Below are positions 8,463 through 17,772 of a DNA stretch of 62,209 nt, piece after piece. The DNA lies in contig NZ_SMNT01000011.1 in the NCBI RefSeq assembly GCF_004348265.1, positions 1 through 62,209 on the forward strand, read 5' to 3'. The notes beneath the pieces were generated by a model that was not told where the DNA came from, ran no database searches, and saw only the letters and a list, made by a program, of their open reading frames with translations. This DNA comes from Methylobacterium segetis. GTDB taxonomy: Bacteria; Pseudomonadota; Alphaproteobacteria; Rhizobiales; Beijerinckiaceae. The position numbers and the translations under genes are program-made. Every line of letters begins with the position of its first letter. Positions within the stretch are counted from its first letter, which is position 1.

Positions 8463-9269
8463 ATGAGTATCGCCAGTATCCTGGTCTCTCTGGACCTCGG
8501 AACGAAGGCTGCCGAACGCGTTCGCCTCGCCGCCGGTCTCGCAAGCCGTTTCGGAGCGACCCTCACGGGTATCGCCGCGCGTACAATTCCCACTCCCGGC
8601 CCAGGCGAGGACCTCAAGACGATACAGGCCGCCTACAAGGAGGAGCAGGCCAAGCTCGACGAGGATCTGAAACGGTGCCGGGAGGTCTTCGAGCGGAGTT
8701 GCGGCACGGAGATCCGGACGGCTTGGCATCAGGCAGAGGCCGACGCCACAAGCTTCCTGGTCCGCCGAGCGCTCGCCGCCGATCTCGTGATTGTCGGACG
8801 CGAGACGGACAACGATGCCGGATCCTTGGCCGCCCAGCCCGGCGCCCTGCTGATGGAAGTCGGCCGGCCGGTTCTGATTACGCCGGGCACCGATCACCTC
8901 AGGGCCGAACGGATCGTCGTCGCATGGAAGGACGCGCCCGAGGCGCGGCGCGCGGTTTCGGCCGCTCTGCCGCTAATCCGCCGCGCGAAGCAGGTCTTCG
9001 TCGTGAGCGCGGGTGAGGAGGCGCGCGGCACCGGTGCCGAGCAGGTCTGCGAGTTCCTCGGCCTTCACGGCGCGCAGGCGACCACGCATCTGCTGACCGC
9101 GACGAACCGTGAGGTCGCCGATGAGATCTTGCGGTTCACGACACGAGAAGATGCGGACCTTCTGGTCATGGGCGGGTACGGCCATTCTCGGTTGCGGGAA
9201 TGGCTGTTCGGCGGCGTGACGCGGGACGTCCTGCAGACTTCGCCTATGTGCTGCCTGATGAGCCACTGA
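8463..9269 (+). CDS. Universal stress protein, UspA family
   Basis: A 268-residue protein. The ATG at 8463 has the ribosome site ggaggtgacc just upstream. The N-terminus MSIASILVSLDLG starts a first Usp fold. The C-terminal half ends with the ATP-binding G-G-Y-G-H-S-R-L-R-E-W-L-F-G-G-V-T pattern. UspA tandem proteins respond to starvation, redox or low oxygen. Its place in front of lactate dehydrogenase and the phosphorylase genes suggests the block is stress- or oxygen-controlled, which is an inference. Confidence 0.93.
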   Translation: MSIASILVSLDLGTKAAERVRLAAGLASRFGATLTGIAARTIPTPGPGEDLKTIQAAYKEEQAKLDEDLKRCREVFERSCGTEIRTAWHQAEADATSFLVRRALAADLVIVGRETDNDAGSLAAQPGALLMEVGRPVLITPGTDHLRAERIVVAWKDAPEARRAVSAALPLIRRAKQVFVVSAGEEARGTGAEQVCEFLGLHGAQATTHLLTATNREVADEILRFTTREDADLLVMGGYGHSRLREWLFGGVTRDVLQTSPMCCLMSH

Positions 9270-9608
9270 TGGCGGAGGGCTCGGAAACCCTGGCCAACTG
9301 GCTGTCCATCCGCCGAAGACTGGGTAGAGCTCGTCCCGAGTCGATTGTCACATCGGCCGCATCTGATGTCCCCGTCGACCAAGTGTCCCCGATGATCAAG
9401 CGCACTATCGTCCTCGCTGTAGAGTGAGGCTCAGAACGGGGCGGATTTATCTTGTTGCGTAAGGGACAGCGGACGCTGCAGCATTCCTGAGCGGAGGAGG
9501 CACCTCGTCTTCGTGCGAAGCGCATTCTCTTCCCGCGGATCGGCGTCCACTTCGCTTCATGGCGCGCTCGCGCACCGGCCCGTGGCGCCTGCGCAGGGAG
9601 GCGTGAGC
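9270..9608. promoter_or_regulatory. Intergenic region upstream of ldhA
   Basis: It contains no convincing gene. It must hold the control signals for the ldhA-GH65-transporter genes. No clear regulator site could be recognised by eye. Confidence 0.4.
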
Positions 9609-10616
9609 ATGCGAATTGCGATGTTCAGCGCGAAGAACTACGAGCGCGCGCTTCTCAATGAACTCAATGCAGGTCACGGGCATGACCTCGTCTATTTCGA
9701 TGCGCTGCTCGAACCCGAGACCGCCCCTCTCGCTGCCGGCTTTCCGGCGGTCAGTGTCTTCGTCAACGATACCGTCAATCGCGACGTCCTGAGAAGCCTC
9801 GCCCAGGGCGAGACGAAGCTCGTTGCGACGCGCTGCACCGGATTCAATCACATCGACCTGGAGGCCGCAGAGGAATTTGGCATTCGCGTCGTGCGAGTCG
9901 CCAACTACTCGCCGAACTCCGTGGCAGAGTTCGCGGTGGGCTTGCTCCTTGCGCTCAACCGCAAAATCCATCGGGCCTACAATCGAACGCGCGAGGGCAA
10001 CTTCAAGCTCGACGGGCTCATGGGGTTCGATCTCGTCGGCCGTACGGTGGCGGTGATCGGCACCGGGCGGATCGGGACCATCTTCGCCCGCATCATGGCC
10101 GGCTTCGGCTGCACGGTGATCGGGTTCGACGTACATCGCTCGGCCGAGTTCGAGGCGATCGGAGGCCGCTACGTCGATGCGAAAGGCGTCGAAGAGGCGG
10201 ACGTCATCTCCATGCATTGCCCGCTGACGCCCGAGACCTATCACATCGTCGACGCGCGGACGCTCGGGCGCGTGAAAACGGGCGCCATCCTGATCAATAC
10301 GAGCCGCGGCGGATTGATCGACACCGACGCGGCGATCGATGCCTTGAAGTCCGGCCGGCTGGGCGGGATGGCCATCGACGTCTACGAGCAGGAAGCGGAT
10401 CTGTTCTACAGAGATCTGTCGAGCGCCGTGATCCCGGACGACGTGATCCAGCGCCTCGTCTCGTTTCCGAACGTGATCGTGACGGGCCACCAAGCCTTCT
10501 TCACCCGCGAGGCCTTGGAGACGATCCTCGGCACGACGCTCGCGAGCATCTCGGAATTCGAATCGGGGCGTCCCCTCACCTATGAGATCGCCCCGCCTGG
10601 CCGCGCCCGAGAATGA
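9609..10616 (+). CDS. ldhA: D-lactate dehydrogenase (2-hydroxyacid dehydrogenase, LdhA-like)
   Basis: A 335-residue protein beginning MRIAMFSAKNYERALL, with gggaggcg as ribosome site. The N-terminus and length match fermentative NAD-dependent D-lactate dehydrogenases, which interconvert pyruvate and D-lactate. Visible are the Rossmann motif VIGTGRIG (about residues 151-158), NTSRGGLIDT with the conserved Arg region, and TGHQAFFTREA with the catalytic His. The next gene starts 3 nt downstream, so the two are surely cotranscribed. Confidence 0.92.
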   Translation: MRIAMFSAKNYERALLNELNAGHGHDLVYFDALLEPETAPLAAGFPAVSVFVNDTVNRDVLRSLAQGETKLVATRCTGFNHIDLEAAEEFGIRVVRVANYSPNSVAEFAVGLLLALNRKIHRAYNRTREGNFKLDGLMGFDLVGRTVAVIGTGRIGTIFARIMAGFGCTVIGFDVHRSAEFEAIGGRYVDAKGVEEADVISMHCPLTPETYHIVDARTLGRVKTGAILINTSRGGLIDTDAAIDALKSGRLGGMAIDVYEQEADLFYRDLSSAVIPDDVIQRLVSFPNVIVTGHQAFFTREALETILGTTLASISEFESGRPLTYEIAPPGRARE

Positions 10617-10619
10617 TCT

Positions 10620-13013
10620 ATGCTGCGCCCGCGCTATATTCCGCCCGAAAACATCTTCCCGCCGAACCCCTGGGCGTTCGAGGCCGTCCGCTACGACGCG
10701 AGACTTGCGCGCGAACTGGCCGGACAGGCCGAGACGATGTTTGCCCTGTCGAACGGGTATCTGGGCATCCGCGGCGCGGTGGAGGAAGGCACACCGGTCC
10801 GGGAGGCGGGCACATATCTCAACGGCTTCTATGAACACCGGCCGATCTCCTACGGTGAGCATGCCTACGGCTTCCCGACCGTCGGCCAGAGCATCCTGAA
10901 CTGCCCGAACGGCACGGCTCTGAAGCTCTTCGTCGAGGACGAGCCGTTCGTCGTGCCGCAGGCCGAAGTTCTGGATTACCGGCGCTCCCTCGATCTGAGA
11001 GCCGGCACCCTGAACCGGGAGGTCCGCTGGGTGTCCCCCACGGGCAAGCGCTTGCACATGCGGACGGTCCGGCTGGTCTCGCTCGCGCATCGGCATCTCG
11101 CCGCGATCGAGTTCGAGCTCATTGCGGAGGACGCGGATGTCGAGGTCGCGGTGTCGTCCGAGCTCAAGAACGATCAGCCGTTGAGCGCCGACACCACGGA
11201 TCCTCGTCTCGCGGAGGGGTTTGTCGGCCGGGTTCTGCACCCCGCCGGGACGCGATCCGAGGGCCTGCGGGCGATACTGAGTTACCGAACCGGAAGCTCC
11301 GGCTTGAGCCTCGGCTGCGGCATGGACCACAGCGTCTTCACCGAATGCTCGATGCTCGCCGAGTTGAGCTGCGACGATGATTTTGCTGCCGCCGTCTTCC
11401 GTTGCAAACTTTCGCGGAACAAGCCCCTGCGCATCTGCAAGTACTTGAGCTATCACTATTCGGACGATCCAGACCCTGCGCAGATCCTGTTCCAGACCAC
11501 CTCCACCCTCAACCGCGCGACGACGCATGGATTTCAGGCGATCCTTGAGCGCCAGAGGAGCGATGTCGAGCGCTTCTGGGCTCGGGCCGATGTCACGGTG
11601 GAGAGCGACAATCCGAGGACGCAGCAGACGATCCGGTGGAACCTCTTTCAGCTTCTGCAAGCCTCAGAGCGAGCGGAAGGGCATGGGATCGGCGCAAGGG
11701 GTCTGACCGGACGGACCTACGAGGGACACTACTTCTGGGACACGGAAATCTATGTCCTTCCGTTCCTGATCTATACGAATCCTCCGATCGCGCGCAGCGT
11801 CCTTAAATTTCGCTACGATATGCTGGACAAGGCGCGGGCGCGGGCGCGCGAACTGGGACACCGCGGAGCCACCTTCCCCTGGCGGACGATCAACGGTGAG
11901 GAGGCGTCAGCCTACTACGCGGCAGGAACCGCGCAGTACCACATCAATGCCGACATCGCCTACGCGCTGCGGAAATACGTCGAGGTCGCCGGCGATGAGG
12001 AGTTTCTCTGGAGCTACGGCGCAGAGATCCTGATCGAGACCGCGCGCCTCTGGTTCGATCTCGGCTTCTTCTCTGACGCCAAAGGTGGTCGCTTCTGCAT
12101 CAACGGCGTCACCGGACCGGACGAATATACGGCGATCGTCAACAACAACTGCTTCACCAACCTGATGGCGCGGGAAAACCTGCGCTACGCCGTCCAGACG
12201 CTGCGCACTCTCGAACGACTGCACCCTGACCGGTTCGCTGCGCTGGTCGCTCGCACGGGTCTGGAACGTCCCGAACTCGGCCACTGGGAAGAGGCGGCCG
12301 AGCGGATGTATCTGCCCTACGATGAGCGCCTCGGAATCCATCCTCAGGATGACGACTTCCTCGACCTGGAACGTTGGGATTTCGCGTCGACATCGGAGGA
12401 TGATTATCCCCTCCTGCTGCACTATCATCCTCTAAATCTCTACAGATCTCAGGTGATCAAGCAGGCAGACACCGTGATGGCCATGTTCCTGCTGAATGGC
12501 CATTTCACGCGGGACGAGAAGAGGCGGAATTTCGCGTATTACGATCCTCTGACGACGCACGACTCGTCCCTGTCGGTCTGCATTCAGAGCATCGTCGCGA
12601 ACGAGATCGGACTCGAACAGAAAGCGATCGCGTATTTCGACTTCGCTGCGGCGATGGACATGTCCGATATCGGCGGCAACATGATGCACGGCGCTCACGT
12701 CGCCGCGATCGGCGGTACGTGGCTCGCCCTTGCTTACGGCTTCGCCGGACTGCGCGACAGCGAGGGCCGCATCTCGTTCAATCCCATCTTGCCGAAGGCG
12801 TGGTCGGCCCTGAAGCTCGTCCTGACCGTGAGAGGACAGACATTTCGGGTCGAGATCGACCACGCCTCGGCGACCTTTCGGCTTCTGAATGGCGAGCGTT
12901 TGGATTTCTCGCACGCGGGGGACGATTGCGTCCTGACCTCCGCCGAGCCGGTTCTGACCCGCCCGGTCGGGCCGGTGCGGTCGGACCCTCGCGGCTTCGG
13001 CGAGGCGAATTGA
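10620..13013 (+). CDS. Glycoside hydrolase family 65 protein (disaccharide phosphorylase)
   Basis: A 797-residue, full-length GH65 enzyme. It has the N-terminal beta-sandwich (FALSNGYLGIRGAVEEG) and a catalytic (alpha/alpha)6 barrel with GARGLTGRTYEGHYFWDTE. The general acid Glu lies in GVTGPDEYTAIVNNN, and phosphate-binding elements are IKQADTVMAMFLL and THDSSLS. The family phosphorolyses maltose, trehalose, kojibiose or nigerose to beta-glucose-1-phosphate. The substrate cannot be read from sequence. It starts 3 nt after ldhA, and a beta-phosphoglucomutase is encoded nearby. Confidence 0.92.
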   Translation: MLRPRYIPPENIFPPNPWAFEAVRYDARLARELAGQAETMFALSNGYLGIRGAVEEGTPVREAGTYLNGFYEHRPISYGEHAYGFPTVGQSILNCPNGTALKLFVEDEPFVVPQAEVLDYRRSLDLRAGTLNREVRWVSPTGKRLHMRTVRLVSLAHRHLAAIEFELIAEDADVEVAVSSELKNDQPLSADTTDPRLAEGFVGRVLHPAGTRSEGLRAILSYRTGSSGLSLGCGMDHSVFTECSMLAELSCDDDFAAAVFRCKLSRNKPLRICKYLSYHYSDDPDPAQILFQTTSTLNRATTHGFQAILERQRSDVERFWARADVTVESDNPRTQQTIRWNLFQLLQASERAEGHGIGARGLTGRTYEGHYFWDTEIYVLPFLIYTNPPIARSVLKFRYDMLDKARARARELGHRGATFPWRTINGEEASAYYAAGTAQYHINADIAYALRKYVEVAGDEEFLWSYGAEILIETARLWFDLGFFSDAKGGRFCINGVTGPDEYTAIVNNNCFTNLMARENLRYAVQTLRTLERLHPDRFAALVARTGLERPELGHWEEAAERMYLPYDERLGIHPQDDDFLDLERWDFASTSEDDYPLLLHYHPLNLYRSQVIKQADTVMAMFLLNGHFTRDEKRRNFAYYDPLTTHDSSLSVCIQSIVANEIGLEQKAIAYFDFAAAMDMSDIGGNMMHGAHVAAIGGTWLALAYGFAGLRDSEGRISFNPILPKAWSALKLVLTVRGQTFRVEIDHASATFRLLNGERLDFSHAGDDCVLTSAEPVLTRPVGPVRSDPRGFGEAN

Positions 13014-13058
13014 CCTGCGGGCGGCCGGGCCCGGCGCAGGGAAGCGGAGCCTTCTTCC

Positions 13059-14654
13059 ATGATGGCCTCAATCAGCGAACTCATCGGCACACAGCCGATT
13101 CTCGCGCTCTTCCTCGCCATCGGCCTCGGTTACGCGGTGGGACAGATCCGGTTCCTGGACTTCTCGCTCGGCGTGGGCGCGGTGCTCTTCGTCGGCCTGT
13201 TCATCGGTGCCATCGCACCCAAGGTGCAGATCGCGGGGCCGCTCGGGCTGGTCGGGCTGATCATGTTCCTCTACGCGATCGGCATTCTCTACGGCCGCCA
13301 GTTCTTCGAGGGCCTGTCGGGACCCGGGCGCATCTACAACCTGCTCGCGGCCATTGCTGTCATCGCCGGACTGCTGGTGGCGCTCGGCCTCGGCGCCGTC
13401 TTTCAGGTCAGTCTCGGCCACACGCTCGGCATTTTCGCCGGATCAATGGTCAGCACGGCGGCCTTGCAGGCCGCGATCGACACCATCGGAAACCGGGATC
13501 CCTCCATCGGCTACTCGGTCACCTATCCGTTCGGCGTGATCGGCCCCATCCTCTGCCTGTACTTCATGACGCGGCGCGTGAAGCCGGTCTTTCCGCCCCA
13601 GCCCATCCGCTTCCATATCGGCGAGGTTACGGTCGAGCGCCTGCCGGCCGCCGGCGCCACGCTCGGCGCGGTCATGGCCACTCTGCCCGAGGGCGTGCAG
13701 ATCGCGGGCGTGCGACAGGAGCACCACAACCGGCTGCCCGATCCGGATCTCGAACTGCATCCCGGCGACGCTCTCCTGATCGCGGCCGATCGGGCGGTGG
13801 CCGTGGACGAGGTCGCCTCGGTTCTCGGCCACATCGACCGGGGCCGGCTCGCAAGGGATCGCGGCGACATCACCTATCAGCGCTTCTTCGTCTCGAAGCC
13901 GGCGCTGACCGGCGTGAAGCTCGCGGAGCTACCCCTCCCACCGGGCATCCCGATCCGCGTTCTGCACGTCCGCCGCTATGACATGGACGTGATGCCCACG
14001 CCGGACCTGATGCTGGAGCTGGGAGACCGGGTCGGAGTCCTCGTGGCACCCGACCACGTGGCCGAGGCGCGGGCGCATTTCGGCGATACGGTGAAGGCGG
14101 CCGCGGACTTCAGCTACGTCTCGGTCGGGCTCGGCATGGTGCTCGGCGTGCTTCTCGGCCTGATCCCGATCCCGGTACCGGGTGTGGGCACCGTCACCCT
14201 CGGCATCGGCGGCGGCCCGCTCATCGTCGCGCTGATCCTCGGCAGGCTTCGGCGCACCGGGCCGCTCAGCTGGGTCATGCCGTTGCCCGCCAACATCGTG
14301 CTGCGCAATCTCGGCCTGACGCTATTCCTGGCAACGGTCGGGATCAACTCGGGCCAGGCCTTCGTCACGACCGTCGCGCAGACCGGACCGTTGATGCTGC
14401 TGATCGGTGTGGCGATGTTGCTGACCACGGTGGCGATCGTTCTGCTCGCAGGCTTCTACCTGCTCAAAATCCCGTTCGACGATCTGCTCGGCGTCGCCTC
14501 TGGCGCCACGGGCAATCCCGCGATTCTGGCCTATTCCGCGCGCACGGCCCCAACCGACCGGCCGGACGTGTGCTACGCGATGATCTTTCCCTCGATGACC
14601 ATCGTGAAGGTCTTCAGCGTGCAGGTGCTCGGCCTGCTCTCTCTCGCTGGCTGA
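13059..14654 (+). CDS. AspT/YidE/YbjL-type transporter
   Basis: A 531-residue inner-membrane protein with two blocks of about five helices (residues 10-175 and 345-530) separated by a soluble part containing two TrkA_C-like domains. The first TrkA_C-like domain is around HIGEVTVERLPAAGATLGAV and the second around PALTGVKLAELPLPPG. This is the architecture of the AAEx family, typified by the aspartate:alanine antiporter AspT. The substrate is unknown. Its place after ldhA and GH65 suggests export or exchange of a fermentation-related acid. Confidence 0.87.
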   Translation: MMASISELIGTQPILALFLAIGLGYAVGQIRFLDFSLGVGAVLFVGLFIGAIAPKVQIAGPLGLVGLIMFLYAIGILYGRQFFEGLSGPGRIYNLLAAIAVIAGLLVALGLGAVFQVSLGHTLGIFAGSMVSTAALQAAIDTIGNRDPSIGYSVTYPFGVIGPILCLYFMTRRVKPVFPPQPIRFHIGEVTVERLPAAGATLGAVMATLPEGVQIAGVRQEHHNRLPDPDLELHPGDALLIAADRAVAVDEVASVLGHIDRGRLARDRGDITYQRFFVSKPALTGVKLAELPLPPGIPIRVLHVRRYDMDVMPTPDLMLELGDRVGVLVAPDHVAEARAHFGDTVKAAADFSYVSVGLGMVLGVLLGLIPIPVPGVGTVTLGIGGGPLIVALILGRLRRTGPLSWVMPLPANIVLRNLGLTLFLATVGINSGQAFVTTVAQTGPLMLLIGVAMLLTTVAIVLLAGFYLLKIPFDDLLGVASGATGNPAILAYSARTAPTDRPDVCYAMIFPSMTIVKVFSVQVLGLLSLAG

Positions 14655-14696
14655 CCCTCGGAGATACGCCTCGAAACGGATGGTCAGCGCGTTCAG

Positions 14697-17021
14697 CTAT
14701 GCATCGACATCCGCGAGGCCACGAGCGGCTTCCGACGACAGGTCGACACGCAGTGGCGACCGAGCTTCCAGGTTCCGCGTGAGGCCCGCGACGGTGACGT
14801 CCAACGCGTCGCCTTCAATCAGCGTCGCTTCCACTGCCTTGGCGGTCACGCTAAGCCCGACCGATCGGCCTCTCCACCGCACCTTGAAGGAGAGGCGTCT
14901 CCAAGAGGGCGGCAGCTTGGGGTCGAGCTCCAAGGTCTCGCCCACGAGGTTCAGGCCCGCAATGCCCAGGATCGCGGCCTGCCACAGCCCGCCAAGCCCG
15001 GCGATTCGGATGCCGCCGGCGCTGTTCGGATCGGGATCGAGGTCGAGGGAGGCCGTCTCCCGCATGTACCGGAGCGCCATGTCGGCGTCTCCGAGCCGAG
15101 CGGCCACGCGTGCATGCATCGCCGCGCTCAACGAGCTGCCATGGGCACAGCGCGGCTCGTAGTGGCGGAAGTTGATCATCGCCCGACGTTCGGGGACCGC
15201 CTCGGGCAATAAGGCTATCAGGGCCACCACGTCGGCCTGCTTGATGACCTGCGAGCCTTGCGTCTGCTCACGACCTATCACCACGTCGATCGGGAGCGCG
15301 TGATCGGCGTAATCCGCAACGTTCAGCTGCTTCAATGCGTGGAAGCCGGCGAACTGCTCGTAGAGTCCGGTCGTGGGGTCGAGGCCAGTGACGATCCGGG
15401 CGATCGCGTCCCGCCAGTCGTCGAGCTCGCGGTCGTCGAGGGCGAGCTTGTCCTGAAGCGCGCAGGCGTGATCGGGCCAGCGGTGCCGCAGCAGGTCCAG
15501 CGATTCCAGGGCACACGCGATGTTCCAGCGCGCCATCACGTTGGTGAAGGCATTGTCGTCCACATCCTCGTGGTACTCATCCGGCCCGATCACTTGGCGG
15601 ATGTGGCGCCGGCCATCCGCCTCACCGACGGCTCGGGAGGCCCAGAAGCGGGCTGTTTCGAGGAGGATCTCGGCACCCGCATCGCGAAAGAACCCGTCGT
15701 CGCCGGTGGCGCGCCAGTACTGCCAGACCGCGTAGGCGACGTCGGCGCTGATGTGGTGCTCCATCTTGCCGGTCAGGATCTCGATCGGCTTCCCGTCGGG
15801 CCCCAGCACCGATTCCGGTGTGGTCTCGATGCCTGTGTCGGCCGATTCCCAGGGGTAGAGCGCACCTCGGTACCCGCAGAGCTCAGCTTTCGCGCGCGCC
15901 CCGGGCAGGGTGTGGTACCGGTACATCAGCAGCGCGCGCGCCGCGTCCGGCCAGACCGCCGTGTAGAACGGCAGGAGATAGGTCTCGGTGTCCCAGAAGA
16001 CGTGGCCGAAATAGGCATCGCCGGTCAGGCCGCGCGCGCCGATCGACACCCGGTCGTCGTTCGGGTTCGCCGCGCTCGTCAGATGATACACGGCGAACCG
16101 CAGGGCACGCTGCAGGTCGTCGTCACCCTCGATGCAGATGCCGCTGGCGCTCCAATGCGCGTCCCAGGCGGCCTCGTGCCCCTCAAGGATGGCGCGCCAA
16201 CCCGCGGAGGTGCTGCGCTCCAGCGCGGCCGCGGCTCGCGGCACCGGATCTTCCGCCGACCGGTCGGCCCGCGCGACGGCGACAAGGCGGGAGAATTCAG
16301 CAACTTCACCGGCCTTCGAGCGCCATCGGAAAATCCAACGCAGCGGGAACGGGCGCTCAGGCTCGAGCGAGGCATCGTCGATGCGCAGCGACGCGGCGCC
16401 GGCCATCGCGACGACCTTGCCGGTCCCCTCGGTTCGCCACGCGCCGAGGTCGTCCTCGAGACGCACCGGCTCCATGCCGAGGCCGGCAAGCCCGAAGCTC
16501 GCTTCGAAGCGCACTTCGACGCCGTCACGGTCCAGCACGATCCGCTGCAGCTGCAGCCCCATCGCTCGGTCAGCCAGCGACAGAAGGCGAAGCTCGTGGC
16601 CCGTCGCGGTGATGCCTGCCGGTGTCCGGTGCGTCCATTCGGAGAGCAGCACGCCGCGCCGCATATCGAGCCGACGCAGGCCGTGAAGCATCTCGCCCTC
16701 GCGTGCCACCAGCGGCTCTCCATCGAGGATGAGGCGGACCCGCGACCAGTCGGCGACAGGCACGAGCGCCGGCACGGGCGGCTCGGTGTTCGGGATGTCG
16801 AACAGCCCGGCCACGTAGCAGCGCGGCCACGAGGCCCATCGGATGTAGCTGAGCCAACTCGCCCAGGTCGGTCCTCGGCCCGTCGACCGCGACGCGCGCA
16901 TGCCGAGGAACCCGTTGCCGAGAGCGAAGCGCGACTCGACGGCGCTTTCCGTGAGCACGCTGTAGCCTTCGTGGGCCAGAACCCAGCCGGGCTCCTCTGT
17001 CGGTTGAAGCGCCTCAAGCAT
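14697..17021 (-). CDS. Second GH65 family protein (disaccharide phosphorylase)
   Basis: A 774-residue protein from the ATG at 17021. It has the GH65 core: RFALGNGFLGMRAS, GARGLTGDAYFGHVFWDTET, the catalytic Glu in VIGPDEYHEDVDDNAFTN, IKQADVVALIALL, and the phosphate-site CAHGSSLS. It differs strongly from the copy at 10620-13013 (HGSSLS versus HDSSLS, and the insertion GPDGKPIEILTGKMEHH), so the two probably act on different disaccharides. The start overlaps the last 8 bases of the mutase gene, which shows an operon phosphoketolase, mutase, GH65. Confidence 0.92.
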   Translation of the reverse strand: MLEALQPTEEPGWVLAHEGYSVLTESAVESRFALGNGFLGMRASRSTGRGPTWASWLSYIRWASWPRCYVAGLFDIPNTEPPVPALVPVADWSRVRLILDGEPLVAREGEMLHGLRRLDMRRGVLLSEWTHRTPAGITATGHELRLLSLADRAMGLQLQRIVLDRDGVEVRFEASFGLAGLGMEPVRLEDDLGAWRTEGTGKVVAMAGAASLRIDDASLEPERPFPLRWIFRWRSKAGEVAEFSRLVAVARADRSAEDPVPRAAAALERSTSAGWRAILEGHEAAWDAHWSASGICIEGDDDLQRALRFAVYHLTSAANPNDDRVSIGARGLTGDAYFGHVFWDTETYLLPFYTAVWPDAARALLMYRYHTLPGARAKAELCGYRGALYPWESADTGIETTPESVLGPDGKPIEILTGKMEHHISADVAYAVWQYWRATGDDGFFRDAGAEILLETARFWASRAVGEADGRRHIRQVIGPDEYHEDVDDNAFTNVMARWNIACALESLDLLRHRWPDHACALQDKLALDDRELDDWRDAIARIVTGLDPTTGLYEQFAGFHALKQLNVADYADHALPIDVVIGREQTQGSQVIKQADVVALIALLPEAVPERRAMINFRHYEPRCAHGSSLSAAMHARVAARLGDADMALRYMRETASLDLDPDPNSAGGIRIAGLGGLWQAAILGIAGLNLVGETLELDPKLPPSWRRLSFKVRWRGRSVGLSVTAKAVEATLIEGDALDVTVAGLTRNLEARSPLRVDLSSEAARGLADVDA

Positions 17022-17742
17022 TTGCGACAGGCTCCTCGACGGTCCGGGCGCGCAGAGTGCCCGTAGCCAGGGCGGCGATCTCGACGTGGTCGAGGCTTGT
17101 GACGACGAGGTCGGCACCGGCCTCGCGCAGCAGTGCCTCGTCGTTAAGCCGGGCGATTCCGAGTGCGGTCATCCCACCTGCGCGCGCCGCCCGGATCCCG
17201 GCAGGCGCGTCCTCCACCACGACGCACCGCGCCGGCGGCGTTTCCACGGCTTCGGCCGCCAGCAGGAAGAGCGCCGGATCCGGCTTGCCCTTCAGTACCT
17301 CCCGGCCGCTGAGGTCGGCGTCGAACAGCTGGAGGAGCGTCCGCCCGTCCGGAAGCTTCAGGCGGCTCAGCATCGCGGCGGCGTTCTTCGACGAAGAGGC
17401 CAGCGCCAGCCGCAGCCCAGCCGCCTTCAGCGCGGCGGAGAAGCGCAAGGCGTCCGGAAACACCTCGAAGCTGCCCTCCGCGATGAACCGGTCGATGAGG
17501 GCCTGCTTCCTGTCCGCGTATTCCGCGGCTCGGGCAGCGGCCTCCACCCCGCCGAGCCGCTCCAGAGCCGCCCGAGCACCCTCGAGGCGCCGCTTTCCGG
17601 CAACGTTGGCCTGATAGAAGGCGGTGGTGAAGCCTGCCGGATCGACGAATCCTGTCAGTGCCTCGCGCCACGCGCGCTCGTGCGGCGAATCCACGAGCAC
17701 GCCGTCCACGTCGAAGATCGCCGCGAGGAGTGCCGGTCTCAC
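17014..17742 (-). CDS. pgmB: Beta-phosphoglucomutase-like HAD hydrolase
   Basis: A 242-residue HAD protein. Motif I is IFDVDGVLVDS (nucleophile and acid/base Asp), followed by PHERAW matching the cap-contact region of beta-phosphoglucomutases. Motif II is LASSSKNAA, the Lys motif is LKGKPDPALFLLAAE, and motif III is CVVVEDAPAGIRAARAGGM. It would convert beta-glucose-1-phosphate from GH65 phosphorolysis to glucose-6-phosphate. It sits between phosphoketolase (30 nt upstream) and GH65 (8-base overlap), supporting this role over a generic phosphatase. Confidence 0.9.
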   Translation of the reverse strand: MRPALLAAIFDVDGVLVDSPHERAWREALTGFVDPAGFTTAFYQANVAGKRRLEGARAALERLGGVEAAARAAEYADRKQALIDRFIAEGSFEVFPDALRFSAALKAAGLRLALASSSKNAAAMLSRLKLPDGRTLLQLFDADLSGREVLKGKPDPALFLLAAEAVETPPARCVVVEDAPAGIRAARAGGMTALGIARLNDEALLREAGADLVVTSLDHVEIAALATGTLRARTVEEPVANA

Positions 17743-17772
17743 CGCACCCGACGCCGGTCGTAGCGCCCCTCC

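Noticed and set aside
9447..11660. 737-residue open frame on the minus strand opposite ldhA and GH65
   Set aside because: It is antisense to two well-supported enzymes, and its composition (Arg/His/Asp-rich, no domain) is that of a shadow frame in GC-rich DNA.
15258..17066. 602-residue plus-strand frame opposite the second GH65 gene
   Set aside because: The minus strand encodes an intact GH65 enzyme with catalytic motifs. The plus frame shows no family.
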